Assembly (NCBI GenBank): GCA_003243275.1
Contig: QFQR01000002.1
Span: 124,001-188,000 of the forward strand
DNA length: 64,000 nt
From: Leifsonia xyli
Lineage (GTDB): Bacteria; Actinomycetota; Actinomycetes; Actinomycetales; Microbacteriaceae
Direction: 5' to 3'
Under the pieces are notes generated by a model. It saw nothing but the letters and a program-made list of their open reading frames with translations. It did not search any database and was not told the DNA's origin. Shown one piece after another: positions 40,302 through 48,624 of the stretch (positions are counted from its first letter, which is position 1; each line of letters opens with the position of its first letter). A program made the translations under genes and the position numbers.

Positions 40302-41128
40302 TGACTCCGCTGCTCGCGACCGTCGCCGGTGTCACCGGACTCTCGATCGGCTCGTTCCTCAACGTCGTCGTGTGGCGGGTGCCGCGCGGCCTCTCGGTGG
40401 TGCGTCCCGCTTCGGCCTGCCCCGGCTGCGGCAGCGAGATCCGCGCGCGCGACAACGTGCCGGTGCTGTCCTGGCTGCTGCTCGGACGCCGCTGCCGTGA
40501 CTGCCGCACCCCGATCTCGGCGCGCTACCCCATGGTCGAGGTGCTCACCGGGCTCGCCTTCGTGTTCGTCGCGCTCGTCTTCGCGCCCGCGATCGCGCAG
40601 GCGAACGGCACCGCCGCGGTCGTCGGTGCGTCGCTCGAGCTGGTCGCCTACCTGGTGCTCGCCGCCGTGAGCATCGCGCTCTCGGCGATCGATCTGGAGC
40701 TCAAGCGGCTTCCCAATCCGATCGTGCTCACCGCGTTCATCGCGGGGCTGCTGCTGCTCGTGCCGGCCATGCTGCTCGCCGGGGAGCCCGCGCGGCTCGT
40801 CTCGGCGGGCGTCGGTGCCGCCGCATCCTTCTTCTTCTACCTCGTGCTCGCGGTGCTTCCGGGCGGCGGCATGGGATGGGGAGATGTCAAGCTCGCGGGC
40901 GTCCTCGGGCTCTACCTCGGCGCGCTCGGATGGGCGCCGCTCGTGGTCGGGGTCGGTGCGGCGTTCGCCGTCGGAGCGGTCGCGGGGGTGGTCGTGCTCA
41001 TCGCACGGCGCTCCCTCAAAGACCGTCGACTGCCGTTCGGGCCCTGGATGTTCCTCGGGGCCTGGATCGGCATCATCGGGGGCGAGTCGATCGCCGCCGG
41101 CTATCTCCGTTTCGTCGGCCTGGGCTGA
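40301..41128 (+). CDS. pilD: prepilin leader peptidase / N-methyltransferase
   Basis: This 275-aa A24 aspartic peptidase has GSFLNVVVWRVPRG (about 13-26), two Cys pairs CPGC (about 41) and CRDC (about 66) forming the cytoplasmic zinc domain, and the two catalytic Asp motifs, AIDLELKRLPN (about 129) and GMGWGDVKLAG (about 190, GxGD type). It has about seven membrane helices. It cleaves the leaders of PilA and the minor pilins here and methylates the new N-terminus. It is coupled to the PilX-like gene. Confidence 0.93.
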   Translation: MTPLLATVAGVTGLSIGSFLNVVVWRVPRGLSVVRPASACPGCGSEIRARDNVPVLSWLLLGRRCRDCRTPISARYPMVEVLTGLAFVFVALVFAPAIAQANGTAAVVGASLELVAYLVLAAVSIALSAIDLELKRLPNPIVLTAFIAGLLLLVPAMLLAGEPARLVSAGVGAAASFFFYLVLAVLPGGGMGWGDVKLAGVLGLYLGALGWAPLVVGVGAAFAVGAVAGVVVLIARRSLKDRRLPFGPWMFLGAWIGIIGGESIAAGYLRFVGLG

Positions 41129-41157
41129 CGGCGGAGACAACGGGAGAAGGGGAAGAA

Positions 41158-42207
41158 ATGGCATCGACCATCATTGGTCTCGATTTCGGTCGGGGGGTGA
41201 TCAGAGCTGCGGAGGTCTCCGGGCCTGCCTCGTCGAGGCCGACACTGGTGAGATACCACCAGATCGCGGTCCCGACCTCGGCCGTCAACCGTGGCGAGAT
41301 CACGGATCAAGACACCGTCGTCGCGGCGCTCAAGCAGCTCTGGACACAGGCGGGATTCAAGACGCGCAAGGTCATCGTGGGCGTCGGCAACGCGCGAGTG
41401 CTCGTTCGTGAGCTCTCGGTGCCGCGGATGCCGATGAACCGCATCCGCGAGACCCTGCCGTTCCAGGTGCAGGACGTGCTGCCGGTGCCGGTGAACGAGG
41501 CGCTGCTGGACTTCTATCCGATCGCGGAGTCCGATGAGGACGGCAAGCCGGTGATCCACGGGCTCCTCGTCGCGGCCATCAAGGAGAGCGTGCTCGGGCT
41601 CGTCGACGCCGTCGAGAAGGCGAAGCTGATCGCCGTCGACGTCGACCTGATCCCGTTCGCGCTCAGCCGTTCGCTGCTCACCGGTCCGGTCGCCCAAGGA
41701 GCGGTCGCGCTCGTGCACATCGGTGCGGAGACCACCATGGTCACCGTCGCGGTCAACGGCGTGCCGCACTTCGTGCGCATCATCCAGAACGGTGGCGACG
41801 ACATCAACCGTGCGCTCGTCTCGCGTCTCGGAATGGATGAGGTCCAGGCCGAGCAGATCAAGCGCCGATTCGGTCTCGCGACCCAGGGTGCCGGCCCGGA
41901 GCTTCGCCCGGCGTTCGAGGTCATCTATGAGGCCACGGGTGACATCGTGGTGGCGATCCGCAACACGCTGAGCTTCTACCTGTCCAACCGGGCGGGCGCG
42001 ACCGTCGAGCGCATCGTGCTCTCCGGTGGCGGTGCGGAACTCAACGGCTTCGCGACGGCACTCGCCGACGCGACCCGCCTCCCGGTTCGTGCGCCCGCGC
42101 CGGTCGACCGTTTCGCGGTCGCCCGATCGGTCGACACCGACCAGATGGCTGCTGGAATCTCCGCGCTGCCCGTCGCAGCCGGACTGACCCTCGGGAGCAA
42201 GGCATGA
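41158..42207 (+). CDS. pilM: type IV pilus assembly ATPase-fold protein
   Basis: This 349-aa protein has an actin/FtsA-like fold: IIGLDFGRGVIRAAEV (phosphate-1), VALVHIGAETTMVTV (phosphate-2) and IVLSGGGAELNGFA (adenosine loop). MPMNRIRETLPFQVQDVLPV is a typical PilM segment. PilM is cytoplasmic and binds the N-terminus of PilN to join the motor to the PilN-PilO frame. GGGGAAGAA lies just before the ATG, and the stop overlaps pilN. Confidence 0.93.
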   Translation: MASTIIGLDFGRGVIRAAEVSGPASSRPTLVRYHQIAVPTSAVNRGEITDQDTVVAALKQLWTQAGFKTRKVIVGVGNARVLVRELSVPRMPMNRIRETLPFQVQDVLPVPVNEALLDFYPIAESDEDGKPVIHGLLVAAIKESVLGLVDAVEKAKLIAVDVDLIPFALSRSLLTGPVAQGAVALVHIGAETTMVTVAVNGVPHFVRIIQNGGDDINRALVSRLGMDEVQAEQIKRRFGLATQGAGPELRPAFEVIYEATGDIVVAIRNTLSFYLSNRAGATVERIVLSGGGAELNGFATALADATRLPVRAPAPVDRFAVARSVDTDQMAAGISALPVAAGLTLGSKA

Positions 42208-42953
42208 CCGCCACCGTCGCGGCACCCGCACAGACGCGTGAGGCGCCGGTGTCCCGCAAATCCGTGCCGCTGAGCTCGACGCCACGCGTCTCGCTCATGC
42301 CGCCCGAGGTCGGCGAGCGCGTCAAGCAGCTCGGCGTGCAGCGCGGCCTTCGGCTCATCATGTTCGCCGCCGTCGTGCTCGTCATCGCCGCCGTCGGAGG
42401 TGCCTGGTATCTGGCCTTCTCGGCGAACGCCGCGGCGCTGGCGGAGCAGGCGCGGACCACCGATCTGATGCTCGAGCAGCAGAAGTACGCCGACGTTCAG
42501 TACGCCGTCCGCGGCGTGGACCTCGGCGAGGCCGCGCTCCGTGTCGGCGGCTCGACCGAGATCGACTGGCAGGACTACCTCACCAAGGTGCAGGCCTCTC
42601 TGCCCGAGGGGGTGCAGCTGGTGAGCTTCACCGTTGACGCGGCGACTGCCACCTCGCAGTACCCGCAGTCGCAGATCCCGCTGCAGGGCGCGCGCATCGC
42701 GACGCTCGAGTTCTCCGCCAAGAGCCCGACCCTGCCGGAACTCCCGGTGTGGCTGGACCGTCTGAAGGAGCTCCCGGGCTTCGTCGATGTGACGCCGGGC
42801 AACGTATCGCTGGGAAGCGATGGTCAGTACGACGCGAGCGTCCAGATGCACATCGATGCGCAGGCCTACAGCAACCGTCTCACTGCCGACGGCAGCAAGA
42901 CGGCTGATGGCTCGGCGGCATCCGGCACGACCGACCAGGAGGCGGGAAAGTGA
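42204..42953 (+). CDS. pilN: PilN-like pilus assembly protein
   Basis: This 249-aa protein has a cytoplasmic N-terminus of about 48 residues including STPRVSLMPPEV, which resembles the PilM-binding INLLP-type motif, then one membrane helix (LIMFAAVVLVIAAVGGAWYL, about 51-70), a coiled-coil stretch (AALAEQARTTDLMLEQQKY) and a ferredoxin-like external domain. Position between pilM and pilO supports the call. A short Ser/Thr/Gly tail follows. Confidence 0.85.
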   Translation: MTATVAAPAQTREAPVSRKSVPLSSTPRVSLMPPEVGERVKQLGVQRGLRLIMFAAVVLVIAAVGGAWYLAFSANAAALAEQARTTDLMLEQQKYADVQYAVRGVDLGEAALRVGGSTEIDWQDYLTKVQASLPEGVQLVSFTVDAATATSQYPQSQIPLQGARIATLEFSAKSPTLPELPVWLDRLKELPGFVDVTPGNVSLGSDGQYDASVQMHIDAQAYSNRLTADGSKTADGSAASGTTDQEAGK

Positions 42954-43720
42954 AGCTCGGAACACAGGTATGGGGCCTCATCACCGTGGTGGTGGTGATC
43001 GGGGTGCTCGCCGCGGGTTGGTTCCTCGGCGTTTCGCCCCAGCTGACCGCTCAGGCACAGGCCGACTCGCAGCGTGCCGCCGCCGTGGCACAGAACCAGG
43101 GTATCGAGACCACGATCGCCGACCTCAAGAAGAAGAAGGCCGACCTCGCGAGCTACGAGAAGCGCTCCGCGGAGATCGAGAAGATCATTCCCTCGGGCAT
43201 CGACGGCGCCGCGTTCATCCAGACGATCAACGACCTCGCGAGCTCGACCGGTGTCGTGGTGGAGCAGATCTCGCTCAACGACGTCGTGCCGTATACGCCG
43301 CCGGCCGCGGCCCCCGATGCCGCGGCGACCGACGGCAGCAAGAGCGACGACGCCAAGACCGATGACGGTGCGAAGACCGACAGTGCCACCACGGCCGACG
43401 CGCCGGCCGCCGCCACGACGTCGAGCGGTGCCCCGGCACCGCTCACCGACAGCCGCATCACGGGAGCGAACTTCCTGCTCGTGCCGGTCACCGTCGCGGT
43501 GAGCGGCAACTGGGATCAGGTGCTCGCCTTCACGCACGGCATCCAGACCGGTGATCGGCTCATGCTCGTCACCAAGGTGGACACCTCGGGTGAGAACGGA
43601 ACCTTCAAGGCCACGCTGAGCGGAACGATCTACGTGCTCATCCGCCCCCAGGCGCCGGCAGCAGCCGGAACCACCACGGGTGCGGACACGGCCGGCGGCA
43701 CGACCGCCGCCGCCGGCTGA
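42950..43720 (+). CDS. pilO: PilO-like pilus assembly protein
   Basis: This 256-aa protein has one N-terminal membrane helix (VWGLITVVVVIGVLAAGWFL), a coiled coil (QNQGIETTIADLKKKKADLA) and an external domain, FIQTINDLASSTGVVVEQIS, then a low-complexity Asp/Ala/Thr/Lys insert (about 115-155) before VPVTVAVSGNWDQVLAF. This is the PilO layout with an acidic spacer. GTG start overlapping the pilN stop. Last gene of the operon before a strong hairpin. Confidence 0.85.
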   Translation: MKLGTQVWGLITVVVVIGVLAAGWFLGVSPQLTAQAQADSQRAAAVAQNQGIETTIADLKKKKADLASYEKRSAEIEKIIPSGIDGAAFIQTINDLASSTGVVVEQISLNDVVPYTPPAAAPDAAATDGSKSDDAKTDDGAKTDSATTADAPAAATTSSGAPAPLTDSRITGANFLLVPVTVAVSGNWDQVLAFTHGIQTGDRLMLVTKVDTSGENGTFKATLSGTIYVLIRPQAPAAAGTTTGADTAGGTTAAAG

Positions 43721-43726
43721 TAGACC

Positions 43727-43762
43727 GCCGGCGGCCGCGCCCCTCCCGTCGCGGCCGCCGGC
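43727..43762 (+). terminator. hairpin ending the pilus operon
   Basis: GCCGGCGGCCGCG (43727-43739) and CGCGGCCGCCGGC (43750-43762) are perfect complements with a 10-base loop, six bases after the pilO stop. No T-tract. Confidence 0.7.
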
Positions 43763-43780
43763 CCTCCTAGGGTGATCACG

Positions 43781-45166
43781 ATGTCGGATCTCAGCACACG
43801 CTCGCGGCTCGCCTCCGTCGCGGAGGTCGTCGCCGTCCTGATCGCATTCGTGGGCGCCGCCCTCGTGGCGCGCTTCGATGCGGGACTGTCGGGAGCCTGG
43901 GTGCTCGTGGGTGTGGGCAGCGCCATCCCCCTCTACCTCGTCGGGCGAGGCTGGCGACTGCCCTGGTGGCTTCACCTCGGCGCGGCCTGGTTGGCGTCCG
44001 CGGTTCTCCTCGCCTCCGCGGTGAGCGGCTATGGTGACGGAGCAGCGCGCGCCTCGCGCTACGCCTACGGTGCGATGATCCTGCTCGCGGTCGTCGCGTG
44101 GGCACGGGATCCGGCGAGGCGGCTCGTCGCCGCCTCCGGTGTCATCCTGCTCACCGCCGACGACTACCTCACGGCGTGGTGGCCCTGGTGGGGGTCGAAC
44201 GACGCCATCAAGTCGATGTTCGGCAACTACTACACGCAGAACGTGTTCGCGACCTCGCTCGTCATCGGCGCGGCCGTCGCGATCGTGCTCGTCGTCGCCG
44301 GGCGCCGCCTGTTCGTGTTCGCGGCGTTCGTGGTCACCTGCCTTGCCGGGGCCGGCATCCTGGCCTCCGGATCCCGGGCGGGTCTGCTCCTGCTCGGGGT
44401 GGCGCTGCTCGCGGGCCTCTTCTTCGGGATCATCGCGCGCGGGTGGCGCGGGGCGGTCCGTGCCGTCGTGCTCGCCCTCGCCATCCCGGCGACCGCCATG
44501 TTCATGACGAGCGCGATCTTCTTCTCGAACAGCGGCAACGTCTTCGGCATCACCCGTCGCGTCGAGGATGCCGGTGCCTCGATCGCCGGGCGCATCACCT
44601 TCTGGGAGAACGCCGTGCGGTTCGGCGCGGAGGCGCCCCTCACCGGTCATGGGCTCAAGTCGTTCGGCCGGCTGCTCCAGTGCGTCGACGCGGACCGCTA
44701 CTCGTCCAACGCGCACAACGAGTCGTTGCTCGCGTGGGCCGAGACCGGCATCGTCGGCCTCATCCCGTTCCTCGCGATCATCGTGGGCGTCGTGCTGATC
44801 GTTCTGCGGAGCTTCGGCACCGGGGCGCGTGACGAGCGTCGGTTCCGGTTCGTGCCGTCGCGGGACGAGGTGCTGGCCGACCCGGCACGCTGGGGCGCCC
44901 TCGTCGCGCTGGTGCTCGCGCTGGTGCACATGCACTTCGACTTCGACTGGGTCTACCCGGCGATCATCGGAGTCACCGCCTATGCAGGCGGCATCGCGGC
45001 GGCGCCCCTGGTCTCGGTGCGGCCTCGGGGTGCGGCCATGACCGCCGTCAACGTGGTGCTCGTGACGGTGCTCGTCGCGGCGGCGGTGGTGGGATTCGCG
45101 ATCGACCCGCTTCCGGGAGAGCCGCTCCTCCCCGTCAGCTTCGAACAGGCGGGATGCACACCCTGA
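43781..45166 (+). CDS. O-antigen ligase/polymerase-like membrane protein (Wzy_C type)
   Basis: This 461-aa protein has about eleven membrane helices. The periplasmic-side loop carries GRITFWENAVRFGAEAPLTGHG and NAHNESLLAWAETGIVG (about 300-317). The latter holds the conserved His of Wzy_C proteins (WaaL ligases, Wzy polymerases, PglL/TfpO pilin O-glycosyltransferases), and HMHFDFDWVYP follows near 383. Directly after a pilus operon, transfer of a lipid-linked glycan to pilin is a reasonable guess, but capsule or wall-polysaccharide polymerisation is equally possible. ATG at 43781 lies seven bases after TAGGGT, so it has its own leaderless promoter. Confidence 0.78.
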   Translation: MSDLSTRSRLASVAEVVAVLIAFVGAALVARFDAGLSGAWVLVGVGSAIPLYLVGRGWRLPWWLHLGAAWLASAVLLASAVSGYGDGAARASRYAYGAMILLAVVAWARDPARRLVAASGVILLTADDYLTAWWPWWGSNDAIKSMFGNYYTQNVFATSLVIGAAVAIVLVVAGRRLFVFAAFVVTCLAGAGILASGSRAGLLLLGVALLAGLFFGIIARGWRGAVRAVVLALAIPATAMFMTSAIFFSNSGNVFGITRRVEDAGASIAGRITFWENAVRFGAEAPLTGHGLKSFGRLLQCVDADRYSSNAHNESLLAWAETGIVGLIPFLAIIVGVVLIVLRSFGTGARDERRFRFVPSRDEVLADPARWGALVALVLALVHMHFDFDWVYPAIIGVTAYAGGIAAAPLVSVRPRGAAMTAVNVVLVTVLVAAAVVGFAIDPLPGEPLLPVSFEQAGCTP

Positions 45167-45177
45167 CCCCGCTCAGA

Positions 45178-45206
45178 TTGCGGCAGGTTACACGCGCGGC
45201 TACACT
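45178..45206 (+). promoter_or_regulatory. str operon promoter
   Basis: TTGCGG (45178-45183) and TACACT (45201-45206) are 17 bp apart. The transcript would carry a leader of about 225 bases before rpsL, containing a CCCGCAG/CTGCGGG hairpin near 45355-45376. Confidence 0.65.
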
Positions 45207-45436
45207 TGACCGCGTGTGTGCATTCGCGCACGTCTCCCTTCCCTGAGAACCGCTCCCGAGGAGCGCGCCGCAGGGCGGAGATGCGCCGAACGCCCCACAG
45301 GGCCAGGCCTCGGCACCCGCCGCGGCTGACCCCCACGGCATGTCCGTCAGCAGTCCCGCAGCCGATCAGCTGCGGGGGCGGATTCCGGTGGATCCCACCA
45401 TGAGCTGTCACCGTGCAGCGCGAACAAGGAGCAGTT

Positions 45437-45805
45437 TTGCCCACTATTCAGCAGTTGGTCCGCAAGGGCCGCTCGCCGAAGGTCACCAAGACCAAGGCAC
45501 CCGCCCTCAAGGCGAACCCGCAGCAGCGCGGCGTGTGCACGCGTGTGTACACGACCACCCCGAAGAAGCCGAACTCGGCCCTCCGCAAGGTGGCCCGTGT
45601 CAAGCTCTCCAACGGCACCGAGGTCACCGCCTACATCCCCGGCGAGGGCCACAACCTGCAGGAGCACTCGATGGTGCTCGTGCGCGGCGGGCGTGTGAAG
45701 GACCTCCCCGGCGTGCGCTACAAGATCGTCCGTGGAGCCCTGGACACCCAGGCCGTCAAGAACCGCAAGCAGGCCCGCAGCCGCTACGGCGCGAAGAAGG
45801 GTTGA
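45437..45805 (+). CDS. rpsL: 30S ribosomal protein S12
   Basis: This 122-aa protein has TIQQLVRKGR at the start, the decoding-centre loop TTTPKKPNSALRKVARV with Lys43-equivalent intact, and GRVKDLPGVRYKIVRG with the second streptomycin-related Lys-Asp-Leu-Pro segment intact; no known resistance change is seen. TTG is the start, with AAGGAG five bases upstream. First gene of the str operon; rpsG follows after five bases. Confidence 0.97.
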   Translation: MPTIQQLVRKGRSPKVTKTKAPALKANPQQRGVCTRVYTTTPKKPNSALRKVARVKLSNGTEVTAYIPGEGHNLQEHSMVLVRGGRVKDLPGVRYKIVRGALDTQAVKNRKQARSRYGAKKG

Positions 45806-45810
45806 GTTAG

Positions 45811-46281
45811 ATGCCTCGCAAGGGACCCGCCCCGAAGCGCCCCGTCGTCGCCGACCCGGTGTACGGCGCGCAGATCGTCAGCCAGCTCGTCAACAAGATC
45901 CTCCTCGACGGCAAGAAGGACCTCGCCCAGCGCATCGTCTACGGCGCGCTCGACGGTGTCGGCACCAAGTCCGGCCAGGATGCGGTCGTCGTTCTCAAGA
46001 AGGCGCTCGACAACGTGCGCCCCACCCTCGAGGTCAAGAGCCGCCGCGTCGGTGGCTCGACCTACCAGGTGCCCGTCGAGGTCAAGCCGCACCGTGCCAA
46101 CACCCTGGCGCTGCGCTGGCTCGTGAGCTACTCGAAGTCGCGTCGCGAGAAGACGATGACCGAGCGTCTGCAGAACGAGATCCTCGACGCCTCGAACGGC
46201 CTCGGTGCCGCGGTCAAGCGCCGTGAGGACACCCACAAGATGGCCGAGTCGAACAAGGCGTTCGCCCACTACCGCTGGTAA
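45811..46281 (+). CDS. rpsG: 30S ribosomal protein S7
   Basis: This 156-aa protein is full length. MPRKGPAPKRPV, the DGKKDLAQRIVYGALD helix and VGGSTYQVPVEV identify S7, which nucleates the 30S head on 16S rRNA. It follows rpsL in the usual order, with fusA 86 bases downstream. Confidence 0.97.
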   Translation: MPRKGPAPKRPVVADPVYGAQIVSQLVNKILLDGKKDLAQRIVYGALDGVGTKSGQDAVVVLKKALDNVRPTLEVKSRRVGGSTYQVPVEVKPHRANTLALRWLVSYSKSRREKTMTERLQNEILDASNGLGAAVKRREDTHKMAESNKAFAHYRW

Positions 46282-46293
46282 ACCGCACGGTCA

Positions 46294-46329
46294 CCCGGAT
46301 GCCGTAGCCTCTGCGCCGCGGCATCCGGG
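46294..46329 (+). terminator. hairpin between rpsG and fusA
   Basis: CCCGGATGCCG (46294-46304) and CGGCATCCGGG (46319-46329) are perfect complements. It may attenuate read-through into fusA. TAGCCT in its loop could also be a -10 element, so a promoter role is possible. Confidence 0.5.
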
Positions 46330-46367
46330 CCGGCCGAACCACTCACCTCCGAAAGAAGGAACACCCC

Positions 46368-48482
46368 GTGGCACAAGACGTGCTCACCGACCTCACGAAG
46401 GTCCGCAACATCGGCATCATGGCGCACATCGATGCCGGTAAGACGACGACGACCGAGCGCATCCTCTTCTACACGGGCGTGAACCACAAGATCGGCGAGA
46501 CGCACGACGGCGCCTCGACGACCGACTGGATGGAGCAGGAGAAGGAGCGCGGCATCACCATCACCTCCGCCGCCGTCACCTGCTTCTGGAACAAGAACCA
46601 GATCAACATCATCGACACCCCCGGTCACGTGGACTTCACGGTCGAGGTGGAGCGCAGCCTCCGCATCCTCGACGGTGCCGTCGCCGTGTTCGACGGCAAG
46701 GAGGGCGTCGAGCCCCAGTCCGAGACCGTGTGGCGTCAGGCCGACAAGTACAACGTGCCGCGCATCTGCTTCGTCAACAAGATGGACAAGCTCGGCGCCG
46801 ACTTCTACTTCACGGTCGACACGATCATCAACCGCCTCGGCGCGAAGCCGCTCGTCATCCAGCTCCCGATCGGGTCGGAGTCCGACTTCGTCGGCGTCAT
46901 CGACCTCGTCGAGATGCGTGCCCTGGTGTGGCCGGGTGACGCCAAGGGCGACGTGACCATGGGCGCCAAGTACGAGGTGCAGGAGATCCCCGCCGACCTC
47001 AAGGAGAAGGCCGAGGAGTACCGTCAGGCGCTGCTCGAGACCGTCGCCGAGACCGACGACGCGCTGCTCGAGAAGTTCTTCGGCGGCGAGGAGCTCACGG
47101 TCGCCGAGATCAAGGGCGCCATCCGCAAGCTCACCATCGCCTCCGAGATCTACCCCGTGCTCTGCGGCTCCGCGTTCAAGAACCGCGGCGTGCAGCCGAT
47201 GCTCGACGCCGTGATCGACTTCCTGCCGTCGCCGCTCGACGTGCCGCCGGTGCAGGGTCACGACGTCAAGGACGCCGAGATCGTGCTCGAGCGCAAGGCG
47301 GATGCGACGGAGCCGTTCTCGGCCCTCGTCTCGAAGATCGCCGTGCACCCCTTCTTCGGTCGCCTCACCTACATCCGCGTCTACTCGGGCGCGCTCGAGT
47401 CGGGTGCCGCGGTCGTCAACTCGACCAAGGGTAAGAAGGAGCGCATCGGGAAGATCTTCCAGATGCACGCCAACAAGGAGATCCCGGTGCCCTCGGTCAC
47501 CGCCGGTCACATCTACGCCGTCATCGGCCTCAAGGACACCACCACCGGTGACACCCTGAGCGACGCGGCGCACCCGATCGTGCTCGAGTCGATGACCTTC
47601 CCGGAGCCCGTGATCGAGGTCGCGATCGAGCCGAAGACCAAGGCCGACCAGGAGAAGCTCGGCACCGCCATCCAGAAGCTCGCCGAGGAAGACCCGACGT
47701 TCCGCACCGAGCAGAACCAGGAGACCGGTCAGACGGTCATCAAGGGCATGGGCGAGCTGCACCTCGACATCCTCGTGGACCGCATGAAGCGCGAGTTCAA
47801 CGTCGAGGCGAACGTCGGCAAGCCGCAGGTGGCGTACCGCGAGACCATCCGCAAGACGGTCGAGAAGTATGACTACACCCACAAGAAGCAGACCGGTGGT
47901 TCCGGCCAGTTCGCCAAGGTGCAGATCTCGCTCGAGCCCATGGAGGTCACCGCCGAGACCTCGTACGAGTTCGTGAACGCCGTCACCGGTGGTCGCGTGC
48001 CGCGCGAGTACATCCCCTCGGTCGACCACGGAATCCAGGACGCCATGCAGGTCGGCGTGCTCGCCGGCTTCCCGACCGTGGGCGTCAAGGCGACCCTCAT
48101 CGACGGCGCGGCGCACGACGTCGACTCCTCGGAGATGGCGTTCAAGATCGCCGGCTCGATGGCCTACAAGGAGGCGGCCCGCAAGGCCAGCCCCGTGCTG
48201 CTCGAGCCGCTTATGGCCGTCGAGGTGCGCACGCCCGAGGAGTACATGGGCGACGTCATCGGCGATCTGAACTCGCGCCGCGGCCAGATCCAGGCCATGG
48301 AGGATGCGACCGGCGTCAAGGTCGTGCGCGCCCTCGTGCCGCTGTCGGAGATGTTCGGCTACGTCGGTGACCTGCGCTCGAAGACCTCGGGTCGCGCCGT
48401 CTACTCGATGTCGTTCGACTCCTACTCGGAGGTTCCGAAGGCTGTGGCCGACGAGATCGTCCAGAAGAGCAAGGGCGAGTAA
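46368..48482 (+). CDS. fusA: elongation factor G
   Basis: This 704-aa GTPase has AHIDAGKTTTTERIL (P-loop), DTPGHVDF and NKMDKLGAD (G4), then domains II-V with GMGELHLDILVDRMKREFNV and the domain IV loop GRVPREYIPSVDHGIQDAM. It promotes translocation on the ribosome. GTG start with AAAGAAGGAA upstream. Standard length. Confidence 0.98.
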   Translation: MAQDVLTDLTKVRNIGIMAHIDAGKTTTTERILFYTGVNHKIGETHDGASTTDWMEQEKERGITITSAAVTCFWNKNQINIIDTPGHVDFTVEVERSLRILDGAVAVFDGKEGVEPQSETVWRQADKYNVPRICFVNKMDKLGADFYFTVDTIINRLGAKPLVIQLPIGSESDFVGVIDLVEMRALVWPGDAKGDVTMGAKYEVQEIPADLKEKAEEYRQALLETVAETDDALLEKFFGGEELTVAEIKGAIRKLTIASEIYPVLCGSAFKNRGVQPMLDAVIDFLPSPLDVPPVQGHDVKDAEIVLERKADATEPFSALVSKIAVHPFFGRLTYIRVYSGALESGAAVVNSTKGKKERIGKIFQMHANKEIPVPSVTAGHIYAVIGLKDTTTGDTLSDAAHPIVLESMTFPEPVIEVAIEPKTKADQEKLGTAIQKLAEEDPTFRTEQNQETGQTVIKGMGELHLDILVDRMKREFNVEANVGKPQVAYRETIRKTVEKYDYTHKKQTGGSGQFAKVQISLEPMEVTAETSYEFVNAVTGGRVPREYIPSVDHGIQDAMQVGVLAGFPTVGVKATLIDGAAHDVDSSEMAFKIAGSMAYKEAARKASPVLLEPLMAVEVRTPEEYMGDVIGDLNSRRGQIQAMEDATGVKVVRALVPLSEMFGYVGDLRSKTSGRAVYSMSFDSYSEVPKAVADEIVQKSKGE

Positions 48483-48491
48483 ATCGTCCTG

Positions 48492-48545
48492 GGTGGTCTC
48501 CACCCGCCGGTCGAGTAGCGCGTAGGCGCGTATCGAGACCACCCA
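48492..48545. repeat. GGTCTC/CGATAC repeat after fusA
   Basis: GGGTGGTCTC (48492-48501) and GAGACCACCC (48536-48545) enclose CGAGTAGCGCG and CGCGTATCG, giving a 54-bp palindrome of the same type as that after rpoC. It begins nine bases past the fusA stop and may end transcription, or be bidirectional. Confidence 0.75.
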
Positions 48546-48624
48546 CTAAAGTAAATCCAAACCCCGCAACCGCATCCGGAAAGCCATCCGGATGATTGCA
48601 ACCGAGTCCTGAGGAGGACCCAAA

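Noticed and set aside
31264..43720. Pilus locus as a type II secretion system or Tad pilus
   Set aside because: A PilT-type retraction ATPase, PilM and PilN/PilO-like proteins are present, while a secretin, GspL/GspM and Tad-type genes (cpaF, tadB, tadC, Flp pilin) are not.
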